Made by a program: the position numbers and the translations under genes. From Sphingobacterium nematocida (GTDB lineage Bacteria; Bacteroidota; Bacteroidia; Sphingobacteriales; Sphingobacteriaceae), in assembly GCF_900168125.1 (NCBI RefSeq), contig NZ_FUZF01000024.1:1-64000 (forward strand): a DNA stretch of 64,000 nt. The letters are read 5' to 3'. The notes under the pieces are model-generated. The model was not told the origin of the DNA. It searched no databases and saw only the letters and a program-made list of their open reading frames with translations. This document shows positions 9,421 through 17,545 of the stretch, piece by piece; position 1 is the first letter of the stretch; every line of letters begins with the position of its first letter.

Positions 9421-10779
9421 ATGAAACAGTTACAATATGTAGTTGCACTTATTTGTCTACTTGGCCTTTCAGCCTGTAATCAATTTCTTGACAAAAAACA
9501 GGACATCAAGATGGTAGTGCCCCAATCCATAGAAGATGCTACGCACTTACTGAATGATTATGGAACCATGAATATGGGCTACCCGATTTGGGGCGAGTTA
9601 GGTGTGGATGACTATTACAATTCTAAAGTAGTGTGGGAGTCGGCTACAGAAGATCAGCGTAATACATATCTGTGGAGGGATAGGCCCTATACGGATGTAA
9701 CACAATGGCAGCGCCCCTATAAGGCAGTGTACTATGCTAATCAGACAATGGATATATTGAGTAAGGTGGATGCCGATCAGGATCGTGCCAATTTTAATAG
9801 GAACCTAGGTTCAGCATATTTCTTTAGGGCGTTTGTCTTTCAATTATTGACAGAGGTGCATTGTCCCGCGTATCAGGCGAGTGCGGCATCCAGCGAATTA
9901 GGCATTCCACTGCGATTGAGTCCCGGAGTAGATGATGGATCCACTCGGGCTACTTTGGAGCAGACCTATGATCAGATATTAAAGGATTTTAAAGAAGCAG
10001 TGCGGTATCTTCCTGTTAATGAATCTGTACGAGGCAGACCATCGAAAGCAGCAGCCTACGGCGGATTAGCCCGTACTTATCTGAATATGGGGGATTTTAC
10101 CAATGCTTATCGCTATGCAGATTCCTGTTTGCGACTTGCCCCTGAATTGATGGATTATAATACACTGAAAGCAACTGATGAATATCCTGTAAAACGATTC
10201 AATGTAGAAGTTCTCCTACCCATATCGAGTGTGTCTGCTGGATTGATGTCGGGCACGAATGCAATGGTCGATCGGGATCTTTATAGCTCATATGCAGCTG
10301 ATGATATGCGCAAGGTTGTTTTCTTCAGGCCCAGTCTAAATCAAGTTGGAGATTTCTTTTTCAAAGGTGGATACGGAGAGAATGCTTTCGAACTGTTTAT
10401 GGGGATCACTAATAGCGAAATATATCTCGTGAAGGCTGAGACAGCTACTCGTATCGGTAAGATCCCTGAAGCATTACTAGCCCTGAACACCTTACGAAAG
10501 TCTAGATGGAAGAAAGAAGTTGTCTACCCTATAATAACTGAAACAGATCCAGAACGATTATTGAAAACAGTTTTGGAGGAGAGACGTAAAGAGTTAGTTT
10601 TTAGGGGGCGGCGATGGGCTGATCTCAAGCGACTCAATCTAGATGATCGGTTTAAGAAGACTTTAAACCGTCAATTGGATGGAGAGCAGTACGTGCTGCC
10701 TGCAGGTGATCTACGGTATGCGTTTCGCCTGTCGGAGACATTGGTCAGCATAGGCGGTATACCACAAAATAAAAGATAA
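9421..10779 (+). CDS. RagB/SusD-family nutrient uptake outer membrane lipoprotein
   Basis: The 452-residue protein has a lipoprotein signal peptide with lipobox LSAC (Cys at residue 19). It also has the SusD features: an N-terminal NQFLDKKQD segment after the Cys, TPR-like helices (AAAYGGLARTYLNMGDFTNAYRYADS), and the C-terminal EERRKELVFRGRRWADLKRL signature. It caps the SusC channel encoded immediately upstream and binds ligand at the surface. No carbohydrate enzymes are nearby; the next gene is a thioredoxin-like protein four bases away, so the ligand is probably not a simple glycan. Confidence 0.93.
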   Translation: MKQLQYVVALICLLGLSACNQFLDKKQDIKMVVPQSIEDATHLLNDYGTMNMGYPIWGELGVDDYYNSKVVWESATEDQRNTYLWRDRPYTDVTQWQRPYKAVYYANQTMDILSKVDADQDRANFNRNLGSAYFFRAFVFQLLTEVHCPAYQASAASSELGIPLRLSPGVDDGSTRATLEQTYDQILKDFKEAVRYLPVNESVRGRPSKAAAYGGLARTYLNMGDFTNAYRYADSCLRLAPELMDYNTLKATDEYPVKRFNVEVLLPISSVSAGLMSGTNAMVDRDLYSSYAADDMRKVVFFRPSLNQVGDFFFKGGYGENAFELFMGITNSEIYLVKAETATRIGKIPEALLALNTLRKSRWKKEVVYPIITETDPERLLKTVLEERRKELVFRGRRWADLKRLNLDDRFKKTLNRQLDGEQYVLPAGDLRYAFRLSETLVSIGGIPQNKR

Positions 10780-10782
10780 CAG

Positions 10783-12027
10783 ATGCAATATTTAATATTA
10801 CTTATAAGCTTGGTTCTAGGAACTGGGATTTTACAGGCTCAGCCCAAGTGGAGGCCTGATTTGACTAAACGGCTGTATGTAGGGGATACATTTACAGCAC
10901 CATCTACCGTACAGTTAATGCGGGGTGGGCTGAAAAGAGTAGATTGGAGGACACTGGAAAACAAAGTCGTGTTATTGGACTTTTTTGATACGTCCTGTGG
11001 TACTTGCATTGAGTCTATGCCCAAGCTTCAGCAATTGCAGAGTCAATATCCTAATATATTTGAGGTCATTATGGTCGGTTGGCAGGATAGGGCTACTTTA
11101 GAAAAATTGTTTTCATCGAATGCCTATCTTAAGGAGAACAAAGTAAATCTTCCTGTAATCTATGCAGACAGCTACCTCAAAAGTTTGTTTCCGCACCGCT
11201 CGGTACCACATGCTGTTCTCCTTTATCAAGGCAAGGTACAAGCGATAACGACAAGCAACTTTATTACGGCAGAGAGTATTCAAAAGCTTTACTATGAGAA
11301 AAGCATTCAGTTACCGTTGAAAGATGATTATGGTAAGCGGGAGCTATCAGATAGCGATAAGAAAATCGGAGTTACGATTACGGGGTATAAGGATGGTGTG
11401 CCTTATCAAGGCTGGAAATTCGAAACGGATAGCGCAAATGGTTTGATCAAAAGTTCATTGTATAATGCTTCGATTTTTGCAGCATTGAGAGCGCTTGCGT
11501 CAAGAGGGAAATTACAGCAGTCGAATTACATGCCTCGCATGGACCGACTGGTCTGGAATGTAAGGGATTCGACGCGATATTATAATTTTGAAAATGATCC
11601 TTATTGGGATATTTCGAATAAGGTCTGCTACGAACGCTATGACAGTATAGCTCGGCCAGACTCGTTGCAAGCGCGGATTGTGTTAAAGGATCTTGAGACA
11701 TTCTTGGGGGTAAAAGTCTCTAGGGGGATGAAACTCATGAGGGTATTGGAGTTGAACACTACTACACTAAAAGCTTATCAAGCTCCAAAAGATCAGGAGT
11801 CTATGACTTATATTGGCACAGCCGTATTTGCAGGCTTTACAGATTTAAAGGAGATGTTTCCACCTGTTGTCGATAATGTCAAATCCGATGTGAAGATGGA
11901 GATTCACCCTTACAGAACACTAGAAGAGCTTAATAGACAATTGGCTACCTATGGCATAAAAGCAGAATATGGAAGTCGTGATATAGAAGTACTCGTAATC
12001 GAGGAGTTTTCGAAAGAGGATAACTAG
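10783..12027 (+). CDS. Periplasmic thioredoxin-fold protein with a DUF3738-like C-terminal region
   Basis: A cleavable signal peptide ends near LQAQ (residue 20). Residues about 30-170 are a TlpA/AhpC-TSA-like thioredoxin domain with active-site C72-G-T-C75 and a cis-Pro site (HRSVPHAV). Residues about 190-414 lack the redox fold. The tail (LATYGIKAEYGSRDIEVLVIEE) resembles the end of DUF3738/TIGR03435 proteins, so this looks like the TlpA-DUF3738 fusion known in Bacteroidota. It closes the SusC-SusD operon, four bases after the SusD stop, and is followed by a strong hairpin. The role is inferred to be redox chemistry linked to the import system. Confidence 0.8.
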   Translation: MQYLILLISLVLGTGILQAQPKWRPDLTKRLYVGDTFTAPSTVQLMRGGLKRVDWRTLENKVVLLDFFDTSCGTCIESMPKLQQLQSQYPNIFEVIMVGWQDRATLEKLFSSNAYLKENKVNLPVIYADSYLKSLFPHRSVPHAVLLYQGKVQAITTSNFITAESIQKLYYEKSIQLPLKDDYGKRELSDSDKKIGVTITGYKDGVPYQGWKFETDSANGLIKSSLYNASIFAALRALASRGKLQQSNYMPRMDRLVWNVRDSTRYYNFENDPYWDISNKVCYERYDSIARPDSLQARIVLKDLETFLGVKVSRGMKLMRVLELNTTTLKAYQAPKDQESMTYIGTAVFAGFTDLKEMFPPVVDNVKSDVKMEIHPYRTLEELNRQLATYGIKAEYGSRDIEVLVIEEFSKEDN

Positions 12028-12039
12028 CTGTTAAATTAT

Positions 12040-12068
12040 AAGGGCATGGAGATCATCCATGCCCTTTC
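12040..12068 (+). terminator. Rho-independent terminator of the SusCD-thioredoxin operon
   Basis: The inverted repeat AAGGGCATGG / CCATGCCCTT (12040-12049 and 12057-12066) has a 7-base loop and is followed by TCTAAAG. It sits 13 bases after the thioredoxin gene stop, on the operon strand. Confidence 0.8.
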
Positions 12069-12139
12069 TAAAGTCTAGCAATGCTTATTTTAGTTGATCA
12101 GCCCTAGGAATCAACTTTTTGAACGTAATCCATTAAGGA

Positions 12140-12364
12140 TTAACGCGCCTTTAACTGTACATTAGGTTCGTTCGCCTGAAACTCTAGAGCTCGTACCATT
12201 TCGGATAAAAGAGATGCATCCAAAATAGGCTTGTCGCTTCCGTTGTTCGTTGCATTAATAGCACAGATTCTTTGTTCTGTGGTACCACAACTAGGAGGTG
12301 TCGTCGCTAATGTATAGTGATTCGGATTTGATGGATCCGAACCTGTATAATTAAACCATGCCAT
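12140..12364 (-). CDS. Small Bacteroidota-type hypothetical protein, 74 aa
   Basis: The 74-residue protein carries two cysteines (PPSCGTTEQRICAI) and a C-terminal NVQLKAR. Short proteins with a YTG...P-C...ICAI...NNG pattern recur in sphingobacteria and have no known function; I recall the pattern but cannot name a family. No signal peptide is visible in this start choice. It is the last of several minus-strand genes behind the AraC-type regulator. Coding status is supported by the patterned sequence. Confidence 0.6.
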   Translation of the reverse strand: MAWFNYTGSDPSNPNHYTLATTPPSCGTTEQRICAINATNNGSDKPILDASLLSEMVRALEFQANEPNVQLKAR

Positions 12365-12967
12365 AACTGTATGATTTTAATTAACTAACTATCATAATTT
12401 GTTTTAACTGATCCTTATCCACTGCTTATTAACTTAAGATCTTACAGTCATCACCGATCTCATTGCGTCCAATTTTTTTGATCAGTCATAGGCCCTTTCC
12501 TTGCCTCTCCCGAGGACTTTTCTAAAGACGACGTCAGGACTCCTTATTGGTCATCTCGTTAATGTCTTACCGCCTCACGGGTATACCGCAAATCTACGCC
12601 GTATCCGCTTGAATAACGGGCGGTAGCAGTAGCTCCGATTTCTACCACCCAGATAGCGCATAGGGTAGGTCTGCCCCCATAAGGGATGGCCTATAGCTGC
12701 GGAGGCTATCCGCAAGGCGCTGTGTGTACCTGCTTGTGCTGTACCTGATGGATGATATGTCGCTACTGCTGTCATTGTTTTTGTTGTTATCTAGTTATCC
12801 CCGACTATGTCGGGACTTCGTTTCACTACGCAAGTGAACGAGTGATCTTGTTTATAGTGTTATTATATAGTTATGTTATTGTCTTTAGCAAAGATAGAGA
12901 GGGGGTGCTGCGATCTGGTTGTAATAATTTCCCCCGTCAGTTGTAAAAATCGGACGGCACGTGTTTA
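12365..12967. other. Gap between small gene and AraC-type gene; one doubtful 66-aa frame and palindromes
   Basis: A minus-strand frame at 12575-12775 would code for a basic 66-residue peptide (MTAVATYHPSG start, Arg-rich end). I cannot support it by homology. Near 12796-12836 there are two adjacent hairpins: CCCCGAC-TATGTCGGG and TTCACT-ACGC-AAGTGAA, similar in style to the REP-like palindromes seen elsewhere in this window. The rest is AT-rich at both ends and GC-rich in the middle. Confidence 0.4.
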
Positions 12968-13936
12968 TTACTGATATTGACTGGGAGCTACGTCGTACTT
13001 ATCCTTAAAGGCGTTGCTGAAGGCAGGGATATCGTGGTAGTGCAAGATGAAGGTGACTTCTTTTACGCTGGAACCGCTTTTTAGCAGTAGGACAGACTCT
13101 TCTAGTCGTCTATCGCTGATGTGCTGCGATAGGTTCTTGTCGTATAGCTTCTTATGGGCTTTATGCAGGCGCTTTTGACTGATCTTAAATTTGGTACTTA
13201 GTTCTCGGATGCTGGGTATCACCTTGTTGTTTGCTAAGCAGTGCTCGATATGTTGGTGTATAGTCTCTATTTTTTGTGCTAGGGGATGGATCGGTACGGG
13301 TTCGGGATTTTCCTGTTGGGCATGTAGGCTTTGTAAACGCCCCACAGCAGCATAGATGTTGGTATCCTGTTGGATGCCCGTTATGTTGGGGTGCTCTAGT
13401 ATGTAGTAAAGCTCCGTTAGCATATCGGCCGTGATGGGTGCTGGCGTACTACGGTATAGGCGATCTGGTAGCAGGATCTGGGGCATATCCGTTGCCGGGG
13501 GTACCTGAGTATCCCGATGTTTGTCTAGCCAGTCGGTCACGATGTTGTACCCAACGATAAGGTGGCGGCCTGGAGGTACATAGCTCAAGAAGTCGCCGCA
13601 TGCAGCATAGATCTGGTGCTGGTAGCCTTCGGGCAGGAGGAGTCCATGATCTGTTAGCTCATCAATGCCGTAACCGCCCTGTAGCATATACTGCCAGTGT
13701 ATATCGGGATGCCTGATCGATACCGGTAGGTAGAGCGACTCCTTGGCCTCGACCTCGATGCAGTAGGGCAGGATGTACTTGCTCTTGTACCATTGTATAC
13801 TGCACCAGCTGTCATCGATATACCAGCTCTTGGCCTCGCCGTAGGCCATACGGTAGCTGCTACCTCGCGGTAGTTCCCGGCTCTCGCGGGCATGGGGGTA
13901 GTAGCGCTGGGGCTGGACAATAAGGCTTCGTATCAT
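12968..13936 (-). CDS. AraC-family transcriptional regulator
   Basis: In this 322-residue protein the last 100 or so residues form the double helix-turn-helix of AraC/XylS regulators: IPSIRELSTKFKISQKRLHKAHKKL, then LLLKSGSSVKEVTFILHYHDIPAFSNAFKDKYDVAPSQYQ. The N-terminal 210 residues are an unrecognised sensing part without membrane segments. The gene lies between two unknown small genes on the same strand and 26 bases from a strong hairpin. Its targets cannot be deduced; the SusC operon to the left is one neighbour. Confidence 0.85.
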   Translation of the reverse strand: MIRSLIVQPQRYYPHARESRELPRGSSYRMAYGEAKSWYIDDSWCSIQWYKSKYILPYCIEVEAKESLYLPVSIRHPDIHWQYMLQGGYGIDELTDHGLLLPEGYQHQIYAACGDFLSYVPPGRHLIVGYNIVTDWLDKHRDTQVPPATDMPQILLPDRLYRSTPAPITADMLTELYYILEHPNITGIQQDTNIYAAVGRLQSLHAQQENPEPVPIHPLAQKIETIHQHIEHCLANNKVIPSIRELSTKFKISQKRLHKAHKKLYDKNLSQHISDRRLEESVLLLKSGSSVKEVTFILHYHDIPAFSNAFKDKYDVAPSQYQ

Positions 13937-13962
13937 TTGTGTGATTGTTCTGCTATTAGTCG

Positions 13963-13998
13963 GATAGCCGTGCTGGTTTTCGGCTCAGCACGGCTATC
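13963..13998. terminator. Strong hairpin between hypothetical gene and AraC-type gene
   Basis: A 13-base perfect stem, GATAGCCGTGCTG / CAGCACGGCTATC, with a 10-base loop. It follows the stop of the 131-aa gene (minus strand) and precedes the AraC-type start. No T-run follows on the minus strand, so it may be a processing or attenuating structure rather than a full terminator. Confidence 0.6.
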
Positions 13999-14018
13999 TT
14001 CCTAATAGGGTACGCTCG

Positions 14019-14414
14019 TTACCTGTACTGGATACGGATCGATACCTGCTGGCTCTCGCTTATAGCCTGCGATTGAACATTCTGGGAGGTGATTCCCATT
14101 TTCTCCAGTACCACATCCTTGGGCGTCTGCTCTTCGCTGCTGCGGCCTTTGTAGGGTTGCACCTGCTTGTCGAATAGGACGAGCTGCCCGGCATCCCAGC
14201 TGTCTGCCACGGCATCGGCTATCTGTTGTTTGAATGCGGGGGATAGATCTTGGAGCTGCACTTGTTGGCTGCTGCTCATTTCGAAGGTGTCTAATAGCCA
14301 TCCGTCTATATCGGTGCGGATGCGATTGGTTACGACCAGCCTGACGGCAGGTGGTAGGTTCAGTACATTGGCCTGCGTGTTGGCAAAGCCTGCGTTGTCA
14401 AAATTCTGTTTCAT
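14019..14414 (-). CDS. Hypothetical protein, 131 aa
   Basis: I do not recognise a named family. The protein is soluble, rich in Gln/Ser, starts MKQNFDNAGFANTQANVLNL and ends QQVSIRIQYR. It has no signal peptide, cysteine or membrane segment. It is the first gene of a minus-strand series with the AraC-type regulator and is divergent from the LytTR membrane regulator; the 261-base gap between them holds both promoters. Confidence 0.6.
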   Translation of the reverse strand: MKQNFDNAGFANTQANVLNLPPAVRLVVTNRIRTDIDGWLLDTFEMSSSQQVQLQDLSPAFKQQIADAVADSWDAGQLVLFDKQVQPYKGRSSEEQTPKDVVLEKMGITSQNVQSQAISESQQVSIRIQYR

Positions 14415-14675
14415 ACATAAATAATTTGTTCTCTCAAAATTAAAAACTGTGTCTTTTGGTTACAATGGGTCAGAAGGGGCAAAAGTGCCGAAGTACACGA
14501 AAATGTACCTCAGTTTTGGCCTTTTGGAGCGAAATGATGATATGGGGGTTGCAAAAATGTAGTAATGGTCTGCGAAATAGGGGCGTTTATTTTGTTGGTG
14601 TTGATATGTGTTCTACTTTTTTTGTATATTTAGGGTTCTGATTTATTGACCGATACAGATTTTTTTTGGAATATT

Positions 14676-15656
14676 ATGGACTTATCTAAACAGGAAAGAC
14701 GAACCTATTTTGGGATTAATTGGTATAATGTTATTTTTCATATTGGCCGTGGGCTTCTCATCGTTATGGTAGCTGCTATCATCGCTGTCGTCACGAATCT
14801 GAGACACCGGATCATCGAGGGCGAGCTAAAGGTGGGCGCGGGAATACTGTTGCTGCTGCTGGGTACTACCGTGTTGAATATTATTTACGCCGTTTGGGTG
14901 TCGGCGGTCTATCGCTGGGTATTCGGTAGGCTGGCAGATCAATCAAGAATACTTAAAAATACCATATATATGGTTGGAGCTATGCTGCCTGTTGTGGGGC
15001 TGAATATGATCTTGCTCCAGATACTGGTATTCTCGCATCTGGGGATGATATTTAAATCAGCGTACTGGCTCACGGACTTTCCGTTTTTCTTTGTCCCGCT
15101 ACTGCTATATGTGCTGGCAGTACTATACTGGGCGCCAGCCCGCCTCTTGGGGCAGGTGGGGGTCGAAGATCGCAAGAAGCGGGCTGCGAATTATCTGGAT
15201 TCATGGTTGAAGAGTCGGAAGATGTTGTTTTTGATGAGTTACCTGGACCTGGTCTACGGATCGGCTGTGATCTATGTGGATAATAAGGTGCGGATAAAGG
15301 ATATTTTAATGATCTCCCTTGAGGATGGGGTGTATTTCTTCATACTGCGCGACGGTACGAAAATAGCTACTTCACTCAACTCGGTGGATATCGAGAAATG
15401 GTTACTCGCCAATTGGTTCCTGACAACGAAGCGGGGTACTTATGTAAATATGCTGTACGTTGAGCAACCTAAGGTAGGGGACAAGGTTTTGAAACTGACT
15501 CATTCGGTGAATGAGAGTATTAGAGATAATAGCAGTTATGCGAAGATCAATTCGGGATTGAATGTGAATCGTAGGCAGCAGCCTAAACTGGATGCATTTC
15601 TGCTTGACAGGGAATCGCTATCGCACGAAGGCTGGGACGAGATGATCGCGCTATAA
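14676..15656 (+). CDS. Membrane-bound LytTR-type DNA-binding regulator
   Basis: The ATG at 14676 (MDLSKQERRTYFGINW) is preferred over an upstream TTG (14646). Four membrane helices occupy about residues 18-160 (FHIGRGLLIVMVAAIIAVV; AGILLLLLGTTVLNIIYAVW; YMVGAMLPVVGLNMILLQIL; FFFVPLLLYVLAVLYW). A LytTR-like winged domain follows (about 205-295) with KDILMISLEDGVYFFILRDG and the later FLTTKRGTYVN. This is the layout of Bacteroidota membrane LytTR proteins that regulate transcription directly from the membrane without a histidine kinase. Signal and targets are unknown. Confidence 0.75.
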   Translation: MDLSKQERRTYFGINWYNVIFHIGRGLLIVMVAAIIAVVTNLRHRIIEGELKVGAGILLLLLGTTVLNIIYAVWVSAVYRWVFGRLADQSRILKNTIYMVGAMLPVVGLNMILLQILVFSHLGMIFKSAYWLTDFPFFFVPLLLYVLAVLYWAPARLLGQVGVEDRKKRAANYLDSWLKSRKMLFLMSYLDLVYGSAVIYVDNKVRIKDILMISLEDGVYFFILRDGTKIATSLNSVDIEKWLLANWFLTTKRGTYVNMLYVEQPKVGDKVLKLTHSVNESIRDNSSYAKINSGLNVNRRQQPKLDAFLLDRESLSHEGWDEMIAL

Positions 15657-15762
15657 AGAGATTATATGTTTATTATTTATTGTTAACCGGCTGTATAGGA
15701 AAGGGGCCAGCGATGGCGTCTTTCGGGTTTTTCGGTTTATAGCCCCAATTTACGGAATAACC

Positions 15763-16077
15763 ATGGAACATCTTCCTAAAGATATCGCTATACACCTAGT
15801 CGAAATACATAGCTATGCACGCGAAATGCGTGATTACATGCTGCAGATACGGGATTGCTTATTGGCGCAGCATGCGGTGCAGCAACCCTCAATGCGCGAA
15901 CGGAAGTTGCTGGATATCGAGCAGGTTCTGGATATACTGCGTATCGGCCGTTCGACCTATTACCGCTTTGTAAATGCAGGCAAACTGGTACCCCGCAAAG
16001 TCGGGGAGCGTCACTGTTATTACGTCGAAGATCTGGAAGAGATGATACAGGAAAGCAAACGCAGGGGGCGGATCTAA
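15763..16077 (+). CDS. Helix-turn-helix DNA-binding protein (HTH_17, excisionase-like)
   Basis: In this 104-residue protein, residues about 47-98 match the excisionase-like HTH_17 pattern: LLDIEQVLDILRIGRSTYYRFVN, then KVGERHCYYVEDLEEMI. The N-terminal 40 residues form a helix. Such proteins are common near mobile elements and in regulatory patches of Bacteroidota. No integrase is nearby. It ends just before the 11-bp tandem repeat array, which might be a binding array, although nothing proves the link. Confidence 0.75.
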   Translation: MEHLPKDIAIHLVEIHSYAREMRDYMLQIRDCLLAQHAVQQPSMRERKLLDIEQVLDILRIGRSTYYRFVNAGKLVPRKVGERHCYYVEDLEEMIQESKRRGRI

Positions 16078-16109
16078 TTAAACTTTATAGACTTTTTCTT
16101 TGACAGCTC

Positions 16110-16241
16110 TTCGGCTACTGTTCGGTTACTGTTCGACTCTTGTTCGGCTGTTGTTCGACACTGCTTCGGGATTGCTTCGAGACTGGTTCGGGACTGATTC
16201 GGCTGCTGTTCGGTCGGTGTTTTACTGCGCTTCGGCTGGGC
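16110..16241. repeat. Twelve-unit 11-bp degenerate tandem repeat, consensus TTCGGCTACTG
   Basis: Units of exactly 11 bases run from 16110 to 16241. Eleven of the twelve begin TTCG (TTCGGCTACTG, TTCGGTTACTG, TTCGACTCTTG, TTCGGCTGTTG and so on); the unit at 16220 is degenerate. The period places TTCG on nearly the same face of the helix each time. The array lies between two convergent genes, beside a terminator hairpin. An open frame on the minus strand reads through it (16074-16364) but mirrors the repeat and is not accepted as a gene. Confidence 0.85.
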
Positions 16242-16354
16242 TTCGCCCTGCTGTCGAACGGCAGCCATAGCCGAGTCGAAGCATAGCCAACTTAGGCTCC
16301 TGTAGGGGGCGATATGATTGGGGAGCAATGCCGATCCGCAGTTGATAATAAGGA

Positions 16355-16376
16355 AGGCCTGCACTCCTGCAGGCCT
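16355..16376 (-). terminator. Terminator hairpin of the CKPC thioredoxin gene
   Basis: A perfect 9-base stem AGGCCTGCA / TGCAGGCCT with a 4-base loop lies 11 bases after the stop of the minus-strand thioredoxin gene (16387), at the end of the long sigma-SusCD locus. Confidence 0.7.
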
Positions 16377-16386
16377 GTACTGTTAT

Positions 16387-17535
16387 TTACTGCCAGTCTA
16401 GTGTATCTTCTATGGCTGGACCTTTTTTTATCTTTTCTTTTATAGCCTCGATGGTTTTATTGTATTGATCGACTGTTTTTTGGTCGGCTCCGATCTGTAG
16501 ATCTTTGCACCATTGGATCGCCTGCGGCAGGGCTTTGGGATCGCTGCAGTACATCTGGTATTGGGTGATCATCATGTCCTTGAAGGAAGCTCCTGCTCTG
16601 CCCTTTAAGATATTATAACGGTAGATGGCGTTTATTTCATCGCCCATCTTGCTCCATTCTTTAAATTTGTATTGTGCAGGTACAAGATAGCATAACCATT
16701 CTGATGCCTTGGGGTGGTCAGATTTGGTGAGATAGGCTAAGATGGTCGTGTATGTGCTGTCTTCCAATGGATTGCTGTGCCCATATAAATACTTGATGCT
16801 GCTCATGCCGTATAGTTTGTTAATCTTGCCCTCGATTTTACCTTCGCCGAAAAGTTTAGCAAATTCTGCTCGATGATCCATGATGTATAGCATCTCTCTG
16901 CTAGCGGGATCTTCTACGTATTTGAAGAAAATAGGAAATACTTCTGGTTTTTTAAGATTCTCTAGTGGGCCGGCCAAGAAGTCCTTGGAAATATGATTCA
17001 TTTTTTGCACCTCGCCAGCGTTGTGTAGCACCTCCATATAATCCAGAATGAAATCGGTAGAGCGGTCTCCGCTTTCATAACGGGCATCCATGGCTATACT
17101 GTTTTTCTTGGGATCGATCCCGCGACGGAATCTAGCCATCAGTTCGTCGCCCTCCATTTTTCCATACATACGGTGCATCAGCTTGCCTTCTTGGTCTAGG
17201 ATCAAGAGTACAGGTTCGCCCACGACATGGTATACATTCTGAAGCCGCTTTTTCTCTTCGCCGGTATTGTAATCTACCGAAACAAAACGTGCGTTGATAA
17301 AATCTGCAACACTGTCCAGCGTGAGCACTTTCTGTTTGATGTAGAGGCAGGGCTTACAGGTGATAGAACCGAAGTCCAGGAATATCAGCTTGTTTTCGGT
17401 CTTGGCCATTTGAAGCACCTCGCTAAAAGGGAGATTCTCCTTGAGATTGACCTTTCGGTTTTGAGCACTGATGCTGCTAGTGAATAGGGTTAGAAAAATG
17501 CTAAATGCTATTATTAATTTATTGCGAGTTCTCAT
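16387..17535 (-). CDS. Exported thioredoxin-fold protein, CKPC active site
   Basis: The start at 17535 (MRTRNKLIIAFSIFL) gives a proper signal peptide ending SISAQ, unlike an upstream in-frame start. Residues about 35-150 are a thioredoxin-like domain of the DUF255/thioredoxin_7 kind with C60-K-P-C63 after FLDFGSIT, and GEPVLLILDQEGK at the cis-Pro strand. The remaining 230 residues are helical and unassigned. It is the last gene of the sigma/FecR/SusC/SusD/DUF4465 set, 10 bases after the DUF4465 stop. A periplasmic thiol role in handling the imported ligand or its surface proteins is inferred. Confidence 0.8.
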   Translation of the reverse strand: MRTRNKLIIAFSIFLTLFTSSISAQNRKVNLKENLPFSEVLQMAKTENKLIFLDFGSITCKPCLYIKQKVLTLDSVADFINARFVSVDYNTGEEKKRLQNVYHVVGEPVLLILDQEGKLMHRMYGKMEGDELMARFRRGIDPKKNSIAMDARYESGDRSTDFILDYMEVLHNAGEVQKMNHISKDFLAGPLENLKKPEVFPIFFKYVEDPASREMLYIMDHRAEFAKLFGEGKIEGKINKLYGMSSIKYLYGHSNPLEDSTYTTILAYLTKSDHPKASEWLCYLVPAQYKFKEWSKMGDEINAIYRYNILKGRAGASFKDMMITQYQMYCSDPKALPQAIQWCKDLQIGADQKTVDQYNKTIEAIKEKIKKGPAIEDTLDWQ

Positions 17536-17545
17536 GTCTTTGATA

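Noticed and set aside
12575-12775. Minus-strand ORF of 66 codons
   Set aside because: Basic, unpatterned peptide with no recognisable family; noted in the gap entry but not called as a gene.
13654-14301. Long overlapping frames opposite or beside the AraC-type and 131-aa genes
   Set aside because: Frame shadows of GC-rich coding sequence with Arg/Ser/Ala-biased translations.
14456-14641. Plus-strand ORF of 61 codons before the LytTR gene
   Set aside because: It lies in the divergent promoter region and has an implausible sequence rich in Met, Cys and Trp.
16110-16241. CRISPR array
   Set aside because: The unit is 11 bases with no spacers and no cas genes nearby; it is a simple tandem array.
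16074-16364. Minus-strand ORF of 96 codons rich in Gln, Ser, Arg and Thr
   Set aside because: It is the read-through of the 11-bp TTCG repeat array; its composition mirrors the repeat and it overlaps the HTH_17 gene end and the terminator hairpin.
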